Positions 1 through 9,067 of a DNA stretch of 64,000 bases are shown here, in pieces; positions within the stretch are counted from its first letter, which is position 1; every line of letters starts with the position of its first letter. Under the pieces are notes generated by a model, which did not search any database, had not been told where the DNA came from, and worked only from the letters and a program-made list of their open reading frames with translations. Origin of the DNA: Niastella caeni (GTDB taxonomy: Bacteria; Bacteroidota; Bacteroidia; Chitinophagales; Chitinophagaceae). The stretch is taken from assembly GCF_004834005.1 (NCBI RefSeq), contig NZ_STFF01000001.1:62001-126000 (forward strand). Reading direction: 5' to 3'. The translations under genes were made by a program, and so were the position numbers.

Positions 1-1382
1 TAAGGCTCAAGGTCGTAAAGTAAAGGGGTCTTTATAAAATCCTCAAAGTTATTGTACTTGTCTGCATGATACGATAAGTTACGGAAAGGTATGCCCTGCC
101 GCGTTTTCTGGTAATTCCAGTGTTTGTATAAAGGGGTCGGTTCATTGTGCACATCGTAATAATAGGGAATAGCTTTTTGCGACAGGCCAACATCGCCAAG
201 CGTACTGGGCGTTATGCGAATGTAGGGATCGATGCCTGCTGTTGGTGGCCCACTGCTCACCGGGGGAATAGAGAACTTTTGCCTGAGCAAGACCAGCTTT
301 TTAAACAACATTCTCAGTTGGGCCAGTATATTTCTCTGGTCAAAAAGCGGGGAATAAATAAAGTAATGCCTGTATGTGGAAGGTGTTCCTGCAGGCAGCG
401 GTATGGCTTCCCCTAATAATAAATGCCGGGGGAATAAACCACTGTCGGGACAACAGGCACTTAGTATATGCGTCCCTGTTTTACGGAATTCTTCATAGGC
501 CAGCAAAAAGTCTGAAAAAAGATCGTAGTAATACTGTATATGCTGTAACTGGTTAGTTGTAATAGTGCCGTTGTTCAGGAAAGCAAAGGAAGCAGCCAGC
601 CCGGCAAAGGGGTTGGATGGATATTCATCCAGTACAAAACCTGAAAAGCGGTCATAGGCCTGTTTTAATGCATCTTCTGTGCTCCCCAGAAAAGTATTGT
701 TGAGTACTGCTTTATAGGCATTGAAAATATCCGCACTGGTTACAGGGTTGGTATTGGGCACATCAAAACGGCGCATTTTTATTTCAGGCAATCCGGTGAA
801 AGTGTCCATATTCACAGAACCGGCAGCAGGGCCGATCAGTGTGGCGGCATCGTCCTTGGTAACCAGCAGCGGTTTGAAGTTTACGGTCACATGTATGCCT
901 TTATCGTCGCAGGAGTTGGGATCGCAGTTCTTGTTCTTTTCTGCCAGCAGTTCTACAAACAACAATACTACTTTATCTTCAAGGAATGCCGGTGTTATAT
1001 CAATTGCGTCAGGATCAACACCTGCCTGCTTCAGCTCCCATATGGTATCAAACTTCGGTTCCTTGGTGGCTATGTCTATAAAGCGATCGTAATACTTTTC
1101 CTTCACCGGGTCGTAGGTGTTGTACTCAGTAAACACTAAATGCGGGAAGGGCATGGTTATTAAATAACCCTCAGAGGTTACACCGCAACCTTTTGTAATG
1201 GTCACTTCGGTTTGGGCGGCATTTACCTTTACTTCAAGACCGCATACTATGCCGATACCAATTAAGTTGGTGCGTGTCATCCGGCCCTGTTCATCGAGAT
1301 AGCCAAATAACTCATTCAGATCAGAAGAGGTGAGCAACTGGTCTGGTACAAACTCGGGAAAAACAGTATTGACCGGATACAT
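1..1382 (-). CDS. eCIS-associated structural protein, partial (3' end outside window)
   Basis: An uninterrupted minus-strand frame runs from ATG at 1382 to the left edge (460 codons, no stop), so the C-terminus is missing. It starts 19 nt after the stop of the large baseplate gene and is the next gene of the same operon. The N-terminus contains FVPDQLLTSSDLNELFGYLD, then a segment with GIGIVCGLEV and KGCGVTSEGYLI. By memory this resembles N-terminal domains of baseplate-proximal proteins in phage-tail-like loci. A CDPNSCDD segment lies near residue 150. I do not recognise a catalytic motif. Position suggests a baseplate, fibre-anchoring or accessory component, but the function is unknown. Confidence 0.75.
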   Translation of the reverse strand, partial: MYPVNTVFPEFVPDQLLTSSDLNELFGYLDEQGRMTRTNLIGIGIVCGLEVKVNAAQTEVTITKGCGVTSEGYLITMPFPHLVFTEYNTYDPVKEKYYDRFIDIATKEPKFDTIWELKQAGVDPDAIDITPAFLEDKVVLLFVELLAEKNKNCDPNSCDDKGIHVTVNFKPLLVTKDDAATLIGPAAGSVNMDTFTGLPEIKMRRFDVPNTNPVTSADIFNAYKAVLNNTFLGSTEDALKQAYDRFSGFVLDEYPSNPFAGLAASFAFLNNGTITTNQLQHIQYYYDLFSDFLLAYEEFRKTGTHILSACCPDSGLFPRHLLLGEAIPLPAGTPSTYRHYFIYSPLFDQRNILAQLRMLFKKLVLLRQKFSIPPVSSGPPTAGIDPYIRITPSTLGDVGLSQKAIPYYYDVHNEPTPLYKHWNYQKTRQGIPFRNLSYHADKYNNFEDFIKTPLLYDLEP

Positions 1383-1401
1383 ATAATTCAATTTTATTTT
1401 T

Positions 1402-4400
1402 TTAAATAATAGTTTGGTTCAGGAATACCCTGTTTTCATCATCGCCATCCGCACAATCGTGCAGGCTTGCTTTGGGATAAATATTCTTTAATGCGGCAAA
1501 CAGGGTCAACAGTTCTTTCAACAGGTTGCTCAACTGCACGGTATCAGGCGCTGGTTTGCTTAATTCGGTTAACCAGGCACACCATTTCTCTTCAAACTCC
1601 TGTAGTTGTTCTGTAGATACCCAGCATACTTTTAAGGCCAGGTGAGCAGGAATTTCTTTACGAATGGTTTGTTCGGCAAAACGGCGGAAAGCAATGCCGT
1701 TGTTGGCCAGCCCTTCTTCCCCATTCAATACAATGGTGAGGCGGAAGGAATAAGGGTCTTCTTCACCACATACATTGCAATCAGGACCGATGCAGATATT
1801 CAATAAGGGATCACCATCGGGCAGCGGGCCGCCTGGTTTATTCCGGGGCCTTAACAACAAGTGCTCTACTATAAATACTTTTTCTGCTGCAAAGGCTTTT
1901 TCTGCAAAGGTTATAATCTGGTCGCGGGCTATTTCGGCCAACGCCTGCGAAGCAAAGGTTTGCGGATGTGTTGCGAGAATATTTGCTGTATCATCCAACA
2001 GGTTCAAAAACCAGTCGGTAGTTTGTATGGTCTCGAATCTTGCCACATCGGCAATGAATTGCCGTACTATGCTGATCTCTGCTTTTGCTTTTTCTTCCGA
2101 CTGCGAACGAAGCGGGTCGGTAAAGGTGTTGTTACTTATCAAATACACCTGTCCGTTATCACCGGTCAACCGCCAGCGTCTGTGCAGGAATACACCGTTG
2201 CTGTCATATTCGTCAAACAAGTCAAAATACCCGGTAAATTCAGGAATGCCCAGCAGGCGGCGTATGCGCATGGTCAATCCTGCTATGTTTTCGGGGTGGC
2301 AAACTTCGCCGGGGTCTTTATAATTAAACGAACGTGCTTTATTATAGCTCATGAAGGGATAATCCTTCAAAAAGGCTATCTTATCTTTTATCAGTTTATC
2401 ATCGGCCACTTCCTTGCTTTGTGAATAGGAATAGAGCATCAGGGCATAATCATTAAACTGCTCGGCAAAACGGGCCAGTAAATGATCGAGGAAGCGGTTA
2501 CGGCGGTCGAGGAAAACAGTTTCCGATTCTTCCAGTTGCTGCAGGTTTGTACTATTAAGACCGTTTATGATCTCATCCAGCCCCTTTATTTCTTTACTGG
2601 TCAGCAATCGGGAGAAGTAGCTATGTTGCACGGTAGGATCTACTGCAAACAGGTCTTTTACATGCGCCAGTTGTTCCATGTAATTCACCAGCAATTGCTC
2701 ATAAAACAACAGGTAGGCTTTCAGTTGTTTAGCCTGTGCCTTTCTTTTTGCCGAGGCAGTAGCCGGCAATCCTTCATACCCCACGCCATAGGTTAACGGC
2801 AATGAATATTGCAATGGATAATAGCCGGTAAGATCATAATAGACGCCCTCAGGAACAGGCAGGTCATTTTCCGTTGCAGAAAATTTAGGCTGAGCGTTAT
2901 TACCTATTACTACCTGCAAGGTATCTGCCAGTTCCAGCTTATCAGGTAAAAAAGGCAATCCGTTCTTAAATACCAGGAACCTGGAAGCTTCTGCATACAA
3001 GCGGGGCTGGTGGTTATAGCTTACCTCCAAACTCCAGGGTTCGCTTTTTACCTGGTATCCTTCATCATCGTACAAAGTGAGTGCAAAGTTTTTTACTGCC
3101 TTTACACCCGGTATATCCATCAATAGGTTAATAATATCTGAAGTGTACAATATTCTCTTCAGGTTGGTGCTTTCGAGCTGTACATCATCTACAAAGCCGT
3201 TATTCAGTTTGGGGCCTTCAAATATTTCATCTACTGTTTTTCCTGCTTCCAGCAATTGCGTGAGCGAGTAGAATTTTATATCAGGGCTAAAGTACTGATC
3301 GATCAGGTAGTAGGCCTCCGCCAGTATGGCCTCAATATCAACATGGGGTTCTACTTCCATATCTGCACAGATACCGATGTCTTCGGTTTCAACTGCCTTG
3401 ATGGTGCAATAATCTTCATCGAGATTACGATGGCTGTGCAGTACCTGTTTGGTAGTGGCTATAATGTCGTTCGCCCTGCGTATTTTATCGATGTATTTGC
3501 TGATGATACCGCTGGAAGTTGCATCACTTATTGCTGCTTTCAGATCATCTATTGTTACAGCCTTACGATCGCTGTCGCTTTTAAACCAAACGGTAAGTGG
3601 CACATCATTAAATACTATTTCTGCCGGAATTAATGGGGTGGTAATATCTACACTGGGTATATATTTAACTTTAAAGGTGGCATATACAGGTTTACGTAAC
3701 CGTGATGCCAGCTCATTTGGTGGAATATCTACATCATCGTCTTTGGTGCCAGATATAAAAATGTCAACTACATCAACATTTGTTACAAGGCTGCCAGGGT
3801 GTACCAGTTGCAGGAATTTCTGCCAGGTGATCTCGTCTCCTTCAAAATGTTTGCTGATGATCTCTTTTGAATCGATCATTTTCCAGGAGGGCAATCGCAT
3901 TTCTATAGCGGCTGTTGTTAGCCCCGATAGTGGTGCAAAGGTGAAGTTGTATTTTATCTTTCCGCTGTTGAGGTTACCCATACCTTCCTCGTCTTCAAAC
4001 TCTACCAGTACATCGTATAAACCTTTGATCGTTATTTTATGCTCGGTGGGTTCATATTGCAGCACGCTTTTTGCGCAGTTGGCATAAATATACAGGTCTT
4101 CACAGGCGCATTTCTTACAGGCCAGCCAGGCGTTCTTCACACCATTTATATCGATCAGTAATTTGCGAAAGTCGTTTACCGTCCATGGGTTGGTAGTTAA
4201 AATTTCACGGGCAGTATAAAATGCCTGCCGGTTATGGTCGGGTATTTCATTAAAGGGAACAGCCAACAGATCTTTTATATCCAGTGAGGTGCGGTAGCCA
4301 AGGTCGGTAATGGCATAACACAACAATTCCATTTGAGTAATGCCGGGGTCGTGAATGTTGTAATCTGTCCACCAGCGGCTGCCCAGTTGCTCTATGGCCT

Positions 4401-4482
4401 TTAATCCTTCCTGCCGCAACAGTTCGTAATTGCTACTGTTGCTTAGTTGTGGATGCTTTTGTATGGTGATGCTCTTTTGCAT
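1402..4482 (-). CDS. Large baseplate protein, Afp12/gp6-7-like
   Basis: A 1026-aa protein near the distal end of the contractile-system operon. The N-terminal region has WWTDYNIHDPGITQMELLCY, a motif typical of large baseplate wedge proteins of eCIS and T4-like tails. Two CxxC-type cysteine clusters occur, around residue 150 (ACKKCACE) and near the C-terminus (CIGPDCNVCGEE), and could bind metal. I chose ATG 4482 (MQKSITIQ). A GTG at 4527 would overlap the preceding gene by 26 nt. The gap to the preceding stop is 19 nt and consists of CATTGAC/CATTCAC-type heptamers. In baseplates such proteins join the spike hub to the sheath. Assignment to Afp12 rather than Afp11 rests on gene order. Confidence 0.75.
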   Translation of the reverse strand: MQKSITIQKHPQLSNSSNYELLRQEGLKAIEQLGSRWWTDYNIHDPGITQMELLCYAITDLGYRTSLDIKDLLAVPFNEIPDHNRQAFYTAREILTTNPWTVNDFRKLLIDINGVKNAWLACKKCACEDLYIYANCAKSVLQYEPTEHKITIKGLYDVLVEFEDEEGMGNLNSGKIKYNFTFAPLSGLTTAAIEMRLPSWKMIDSKEIISKHFEGDEITWQKFLQLVHPGSLVTNVDVVDIFISGTKDDDVDIPPNELASRLRKPVYATFKVKYIPSVDITTPLIPAEIVFNDVPLTVWFKSDSDRKAVTIDDLKAAISDATSSGIISKYIDKIRRANDIIATTKQVLHSHRNLDEDYCTIKAVETEDIGICADMEVEPHVDIEAILAEAYYLIDQYFSPDIKFYSLTQLLEAGKTVDEIFEGPKLNNGFVDDVQLESTNLKRILYTSDIINLLMDIPGVKAVKNFALTLYDDEGYQVKSEPWSLEVSYNHQPRLYAEASRFLVFKNGLPFLPDKLELADTLQVVIGNNAQPKFSATENDLPVPEGVYYDLTGYYPLQYSLPLTYGVGYEGLPATASAKRKAQAKQLKAYLLFYEQLLVNYMEQLAHVKDLFAVDPTVQHSYFSRLLTSKEIKGLDEIINGLNSTNLQQLEESETVFLDRRNRFLDHLLARFAEQFNDYALMLYSYSQSKEVADDKLIKDKIAFLKDYPFMSYNKARSFNYKDPGEVCHPENIAGLTMRIRRLLGIPEFTGYFDLFDEYDSNGVFLHRRWRLTGDNGQVYLISNNTFTDPLRSQSEEKAKAEISIVRQFIADVARFETIQTTDWFLNLLDDTANILATHPQTFASQALAEIARDQIITFAEKAFAAEKVFIVEHLLLRPRNKPGGPLPDGDPLLNICIGPDCNVCGEEDPYSFRLTIVLNGEEGLANNGIAFRRFAEQTIRKEIPAHLALKVCWVSTEQLQEFEEKWCAWLTELSKPAPDTVQLSNLLKELLTLFAALKNIYPKASLHDCADGDDENRVFLNQTII

Positions 4483-4510
4483 AATAGTCAATGGTGAATG
4501 GTCAATGATG
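4483..4510. repeat. Heptamer repeat spanning a gene junction
   Basis: On the minus strand the junction reads CATTGAC, CATTCAC, CATTGAC, TATT in steps of 7. The TGA stop of the upstream baseplate-J gene (4504-4502) lies inside the first word. The same words recur near 43820-43845 and 54895-54915. Confidence 0.6.
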
Positions 4511-7500
4511 TGTGGGTGCGGCGCCACCGTTACATTCTGCCGCTTCTTCCAATTCTTCTATAGTTATTTCATCTATTTCGTGTCTTGAGGCCTGGGCCGA
4601 TACCAGTATGCTTCTGGCTGTTGAGGCTACGATCTCGTCAAGGTCATCTGTTTCAGGGCCAAGCTCAATGGGCCTGTGATACATTTCTACATCGGTTATG
4701 AAATCCACATAAGGTCTTTCCTCAATAAAATCGATCAGCACCGATTTATATACTTTACCGCCAAATGAAATATCTGCATCGCCCGTATATGCCCAGGGTG
4801 TCAGGAATTGGGTTATCTCCTGCTGCAGTTGTTTGTAGTAATAGGTAAAATCATCGTATCCTTTTAGCAGCTTCATTTTAAATTTCAGCCGCACTTCTTC
4901 AAACTGCGGGTTACGTACTTTCAGGTTTACATGACAGGATATTTTCTTTTTCAAAAACTCCTCTATCTCCAATAAGGTGTTCTGATTGGTATAGGGCCGC
5001 AGCGGGTTGGTATCATTCCTGTTTTGCAGATCGGGTATGGTTATCACTGTTACATATCCCGGTGCTACCTCATTGTATTCAGGATCGCCTGTTTCGGGGT
5101 TTTCAGTGCGTGTATGGTTCAGGCATTTGGCTTTGTATATCTGCTGGAAATTTTCCAGCACCAGGTGCTCATAATCCCAGATAGTAATAGCCCTGTTCTT
5201 ATGACGAAGCCGTTCGCTTACCCGTACATAAAACTGGTTTTCCTGTTCTTTGGCACGGCCTCCAAATGAGGTATAACGCTGCTCGATCTTTTTAACCGCT
5301 GAATCCGGCACCTTCAGCTTGGTTATACTGGCTGCCGGTAACGACTTGTTGAGAAAGTCATCAGCATTGTTATTCGGCGTAAAGGTTACCAGGGCTGCCT
5401 GTGCATCAATTGACAATAATTTACAAACGGCTTCTGCATATTCGGTTACTGCGGCCTTTAACCAAATGTAACCGGTAGGCAATATGGTATTCGCTGTGGT
5501 GGCATCGGCTGGTATAACAAATGATATGATACCTGATTGCACCAACTGGCGGGTAGCATCACTGATCGTCTTTTCATCAAAATTTTTCCACTCGTTATTC
5601 GACAAATAGCTCCAGTATACATGTTTATCGGGTTTGGCAATCGTAGGATCTGCCGTTCCCTCCATTACCTGGAACAAAATATTCACTACCTGTTGTGCCT
5701 GCAGCTCTTCAATGCCTATATAGAACTCACCTATATGGCGATCCAGTGGTGTTTCACCGTGTTTGAACTGTGGCAACAGATAAACTCCTGTGGCAGATTG
5801 AAAACCCCATTGCTCTGCTTCGCCAAAAGGATAGTCATGAAAGAACTGTATGTACCTGGGCGTATCCGTTTCAGCCGTACTGCTGAACACTTCAATTTTA
5901 TTGGCAGTATAACTTAAGTACAAAGATTGTATAACAGGTGTATATGGTTCAACAGGTAATGGATTGGAGGCATCCGCCATACCATTCGCTTTATTGATGA
6001 GGTAGGTGGTAAGCGCAAGCTGGTAATTCTTATGCCCAAAGCCTTCGGTTAACTGTAATGCTATATACCCTTTATTAGCATTTATATTGTACCCTTCATA
6101 TTCGTCGTGGTAGTCTACAATAATATCATTACTTACAGCCGTTTCATAATAAGGGAGTGTAACCGTTGCATCTACATTGGAGGGAGCAGAAAAGATCTCT
6201 ACACCCGACCCCCAGGCTTCCCAGATACCATTTCTAAGGTGTCGCATGATGGCATTAGGTAACTGTGCACCGTCGGGCTGGGTTCCATAAGCAACGGTTG
6301 AATAAGTGAAGGAAGTAACATCTTTCCATTCAATATTCAGGCGGAGGTCCGTATTCTTTTTACTGAACACTTCTTTGCTGCCAATCACCAGCCGGTTGCC
6401 GGCAACGGGTAATGGCCCGAATGGTTGAAATGGCTGCGCAGGATCGAGCGGACCAAAATCGTTGGCGAGTAATAATTGTTTAATGCCTGTCTGATCATTT
6501 ACATTCACATTCCCTACTTCTACCTTTACCTCTATTTTTTTAATTTTTACATTTTTCAGGTTGTCATACTCATAGGGTGTATCGTCGGTATTTTTCAACA
6601 CCATTTTCAATACAGGCACCTGTACGTTCAGGGTTCCGCCATGAACAGTTGCCACATAGTTGGTAATGGCCGGCGCATCGCCGTGCAAAGTAATGGTCAG
6701 TTCAGCGCATGGGGTGCTATCGGTCATACCACCGGATGCGATGGCTGTGACCGCTGTTGACGGAATGGCCAGCCATTCTTTTTCGGTTGTCAGGTAATAA
6801 TCGAATGCTTTATTATACAGCAGGCCATTGCCACTGCCTGCGTCGAGCCGGATAATTATTTTTCTTTCTCCCTCGGTTAGGTACAGGTAATGCGAGGCTA
6901 TCGTAAAACCGATGCTGGCATTGGGGGTGGCAATATCGGTCAGCTTTGCTTCTGCATATTTTTTATTTACATAAGGATGCCATTCCTTATGCGGGGTGGT
7001 TAGCGCGGCTCCCAGGCCATCATCGCTATTGGCAACAGCAGCCGCAAATAACCGGTTACTGTTTACTACTGTAGGGCTCAGCGGTGCCGCTGTAAGCGGA
7101 TGATTATCTTTATTGAGAAGGGATGCATCGCCGAGGTATACCGATTTAAGCTGGGCTATTTTTGCTTTATTAAAAGTGGTGGTCCTGTCCAGTGCATACA
7201 ACACTTCTTTGCCGGCGCTGTCTTTACCTGCCTTAAAAGTTGTTCCTTCTCCCAATGCATACCCGTCTGTCATTTTCGCCAGCTCAACCAGTATGTGCGC
7301 TTTATTGGGCATGGCTGCTTTTGGCAGCAGTTGTAATACTTCTTTATAATAGAAATCAAGGTGTCTTTGTGTAATAGTATTGATGTCGGCCTGGGCAAAA
7401 CGAAAGAGCTTTAAAAAGGCCAGGAATAATGCATAATGTGCAGGATGCGTGTTCCAGTTCTCCAGTGTGGCCAGCAGGTTTTTGGTTGCTTCCGCAATGG

Positions 7501-8299
7501 CTTTGGTATAGCTTTGTGTATACTGATCGAATATTGAAGCAAACAGGTTGTGGTTGGCCGCCTGGTTGATACGGCGGAAATCATTCCACAGAATATCTCC
7601 AAAGATGCTGCTGTCGGCATTGATGGTCCCTATATAAGTGCTCCAGTCGGAAGCGCCGTTCCTCCACCAGGTTTTTGATAAACCGTTGCTGATAATTACT
7701 TCGGCTGCCTGTACGGGTGTGTTCAGCACTTTCCAGCCTGTAAAATCTCCGGGCAGTAAAAACCCTTCTGCAACTGCTGCTTTATAATAAGCCAGCAAAC
7801 GCTGTAATGCCGGAGCCAGTTTGGTTTCAATAATATTCTTTAAAGTGCCTTTGAAAGCAATACGGTTCTCTTCCTCTACATCATACTCAGGCAGTTTGTG
7901 AAGGTAGCGGTCCAGGGCTTTGGATATGCTCAGCACCACGCTGAATAATTCATGCAGCTTTTGCATCACTGCATTCAGGTTACCTGCATTGTCATTGTTC
8001 TTTATAAAATCAAAACGTTCTTTTATTGGCCGGCGGTAACCGTCAATATCCTGAATGGCGATACTACCCAGTAAGGCTGATATATCGGAGGTAAAAAATG
8101 TTTGCCAGTTGCCGTTACTGGTACCGGTAGCATCGTAATAATTCAGGTATGCGGCGAACTCTCCTGCAAACACAATCCAGTCGGCATAGTCTTTTTCATT
8201 CACCTGCACATAACCTGCCTGCAACCCGGGCAATAGCCGCTCTGCCTGGCTGGTGCCGTTGTGTTGCAATGGGTTTTTATTGTCGCTACAGTTGCTCAT
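4502..8299 (-). CDS. Baseplate J-like wedge protein, Afp11-like
   Basis: A 1265-aa protein. The C-terminal third has the baseplate-J type core: VRVSERLRHKNRAITIWDYE followed by IYKAKCLNH, then VTVITIPD and an LEEIEEFLKKKISCHVNLKV-like segment (here LLEIEEFLKKKIS). This architecture is characteristic of eCIS Afp11/Pvc11 and T4 gp6 relatives. The long N-terminal half is less conserved and rich in helices. ATG 8299 lies 2 nt after the gp25 stop, so the two are probably translationally coupled. Role inferred from family: forms the wedge of the baseplate that opens on firing and links spike, gp25 and sheath. The C-terminus ends in a short acidic region then APTHH. Confidence 0.85.
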   Translation of the reverse strand: MSNCSDNKNPLQHNGTSQAERLLPGLQAGYVQVNEKDYADWIVFAGEFAAYLNYYDATGTSNGNWQTFFTSDISALLGSIAIQDIDGYRRPIKERFDFIKNNDNAGNLNAVMQKLHELFSVVLSISKALDRYLHKLPEYDVEEENRIAFKGTLKNIIETKLAPALQRLLAYYKAAVAEGFLLPGDFTGWKVLNTPVQAAEVIISNGLSKTWWRNGASDWSTYIGTINADSSIFGDILWNDFRRINQAANHNLFASIFDQYTQSYTKAIAEATKNLLATLENWNTHPAHYALFLAFLKLFRFAQADINTITQRHLDFYYKEVLQLLPKAAMPNKAHILVELAKMTDGYALGEGTTFKAGKDSAGKEVLYALDRTTTFNKAKIAQLKSVYLGDASLLNKDNHPLTAAPLSPTVVNSNRLFAAAVANSDDGLGAALTTPHKEWHPYVNKKYAEAKLTDIATPNASIGFTIASHYLYLTEGERKIIIRLDAGSGNGLLYNKAFDYYLTTEKEWLAIPSTAVTAIASGGMTDSTPCAELTITLHGDAPAITNYVATVHGGTLNVQVPVLKMVLKNTDDTPYEYDNLKNVKIKKIEVKVEVGNVNVNDQTGIKQLLLANDFGPLDPAQPFQPFGPLPVAGNRLVIGSKEVFSKKNTDLRLNIEWKDVTSFTYSTVAYGTQPDGAQLPNAIMRHLRNGIWEAWGSGVEIFSAPSNVDATVTLPYYETAVSNDIIVDYHDEYEGYNINANKGYIALQLTEGFGHKNYQLALTTYLINKANGMADASNPLPVEPYTPVIQSLYLSYTANKIEVFSSTAETDTPRYIQFFHDYPFGEAEQWGFQSATGVYLLPQFKHGETPLDRHIGEFYIGIEELQAQQVVNILFQVMEGTADPTIAKPDKHVYWSYLSNNEWKNFDEKTISDATRQLVQSGIISFVIPADATTANTILPTGYIWLKAAVTEYAEAVCKLLSIDAQAALVTFTPNNNADDFLNKSLPAASITKLKVPDSAVKKIEQRYTSFGGRAKEQENQFYVRVSERLRHKNRAITIWDYEHLVLENFQQIYKAKCLNHTRTENPETGDPEYNEVAPGYVTVITIPDLQNRNDTNPLRPYTNQNTLLEIEEFLKKKISCHVNLKVRNPQFEEVRLKFKMKLLKGYDDFTYYYKQLQQEITQFLTPWAYTGDADISFGGKVYKSVLIDFIEERPYVDFITDVEMYHRPIELGPETDDLDEIVASTARSILVSAQASRHEIDEITIEELEEAAECNGGAAPTHH

Positions 8300-8301
8300 G
8301 A

Positions 8302-8754
8302 TTATAAGGATACCCCGTCATTAGTTGTTAAAAAATTCAATTCAGTAGCTTCGTTGCGGTAATAAGGGAATACGAAATTGAACCTGTTATTAGTGGTCCT
8401 TATCACGTATTCTATTTCTATCAGTACTTCGCCTTCCAGTTCGTTGGTGGTATTCAGCTCTATCTTCTTTGGTTCTATCCGAGGCTCGAAGTACAGGATG
8501 GCAGTCTTGATCTTATCCTTTAAGATCGTTTTGGTAGTGGTGTTCAGCGATTCGAATAACAATTCTTCCATATTGCAGCCATATTTTGGTTGCATTACCC
8601 GTTCGCCTACTGTGGTGGTGAGCAGGATCTGCAGGCTTTTTTCAATATCCTCTTTTTTTGCTGTCATTTCCACTTCACTCAATTGCGTATTGAATGTTGG
8701 AGGAAAGCTCCACCCCCTGCCTAAAAATTCATCGTTGATAAATTCCTTTGCCAT
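8302..8754 (-). CDS. gp25-like baseplate wedge protein (Afp9)
   Basis: A 150-aa protein of the GPW/gp25 (lysozyme-fold) family. Typical features are the N-terminal GRGWSFPPTF, the central LLTTTVGERVMQPKYGCN with its conserved GER and P-x-x-G, and a C-terminal IEIEYVIRTTNNRFNFVFPYY strand pair. In contractile systems this protein connects the baseplate to the first sheath ring and nucleates sheath assembly. It sits between PAAR and baseplate-J genes, 16 nt after the former, as in Afp/PVC operons. ATG 8754 is the only good start. Confidence 0.92.
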   Translation of the reverse strand: MAKEFINDEFLGRGWSFPPTFNTQLSEVEMTAKKEDIEKSLQILLTTTVGERVMQPKYGCNMEELLFESLNTTTKTILKDKIKTAILYFEPRIEPKKIELNTTNELEGEVLIEIEYVIRTTNNRFNFVFPYYRNEATELNFLTTNDGVSL

Positions 8755-8770
8755 AAAAATATTTTGTGTC

Positions 8771-9058
8771 TTAACCTATCATCACTGTCGTACAGCCCAT
8801 TGTTATCGATCCGCCATGTGCAGTGCTGTCGCCCTGGCGGGCTGCAGGCATACCACCTATAAACACAGTGGAAGAACCGGCTATGATGGTGTCTGGCGGA
8901 CCAGTACAGGTAAGCATATCACCTACTCTTGCTGCCGGCATACCACCTATCAATACGGTGGTGCATCCTGGCGGTAATACAGGGCCGCCTACATGGGCCA
9001 CAGGACCGCTGCTCAGCGGGCATGTATGCATATCTCCTACTCTTGCTGCTGCGGGCAT
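8771..9058 (-). CDS. PAAR-domain spike tip protein
   Basis: A 95-aa protein that is nearly all PAAR fold. Two copies of a GGMPAARVGD/GGMPAARQGD-type motif occur, with PAAARVGDMHTCP at the N-terminus, and His/Cys residues (H12, C14, the C of MLTC, H near residue 80, C of MGCTT) suited to bind one metal ion at the tip. PAAR proteins cap the VgrG/Afp8 trimer and sharpen the spike. There is no C-terminal toxin extension, so this is a structural tip and not an effector. It lies 9 nt after the spike gene. Confidence 0.93.
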   Translation of the reverse strand: MPAAARVGDMHTCPLSSGPVAHVGGPVLPPGCTTVLIGGMPAARVGDMLTCTGPPDTIIAGSSTVFIGGMPAARQGDSTAHGGSITMGCTTVMIG

Positions 9059-9067
9059 ATAATAATG

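Noticed and set aside
1775..4087. Plus-strand frames of 125-212 codons opposite the large baseplate gene, and similar ones at 8378-8977 and 13108-13761
   Set aside because: They lie entirely or mainly opposite well-supported genes and show no family motif; typical shadow frames.
1402..4527. GTG start at 4527 for the large baseplate protein
   Set aside because: It would run 26 nt into the preceding gene and translate repeat sequence; ATG 4482 gives the conserved N-terminus and a 19-nt spacer like that before the next gene.
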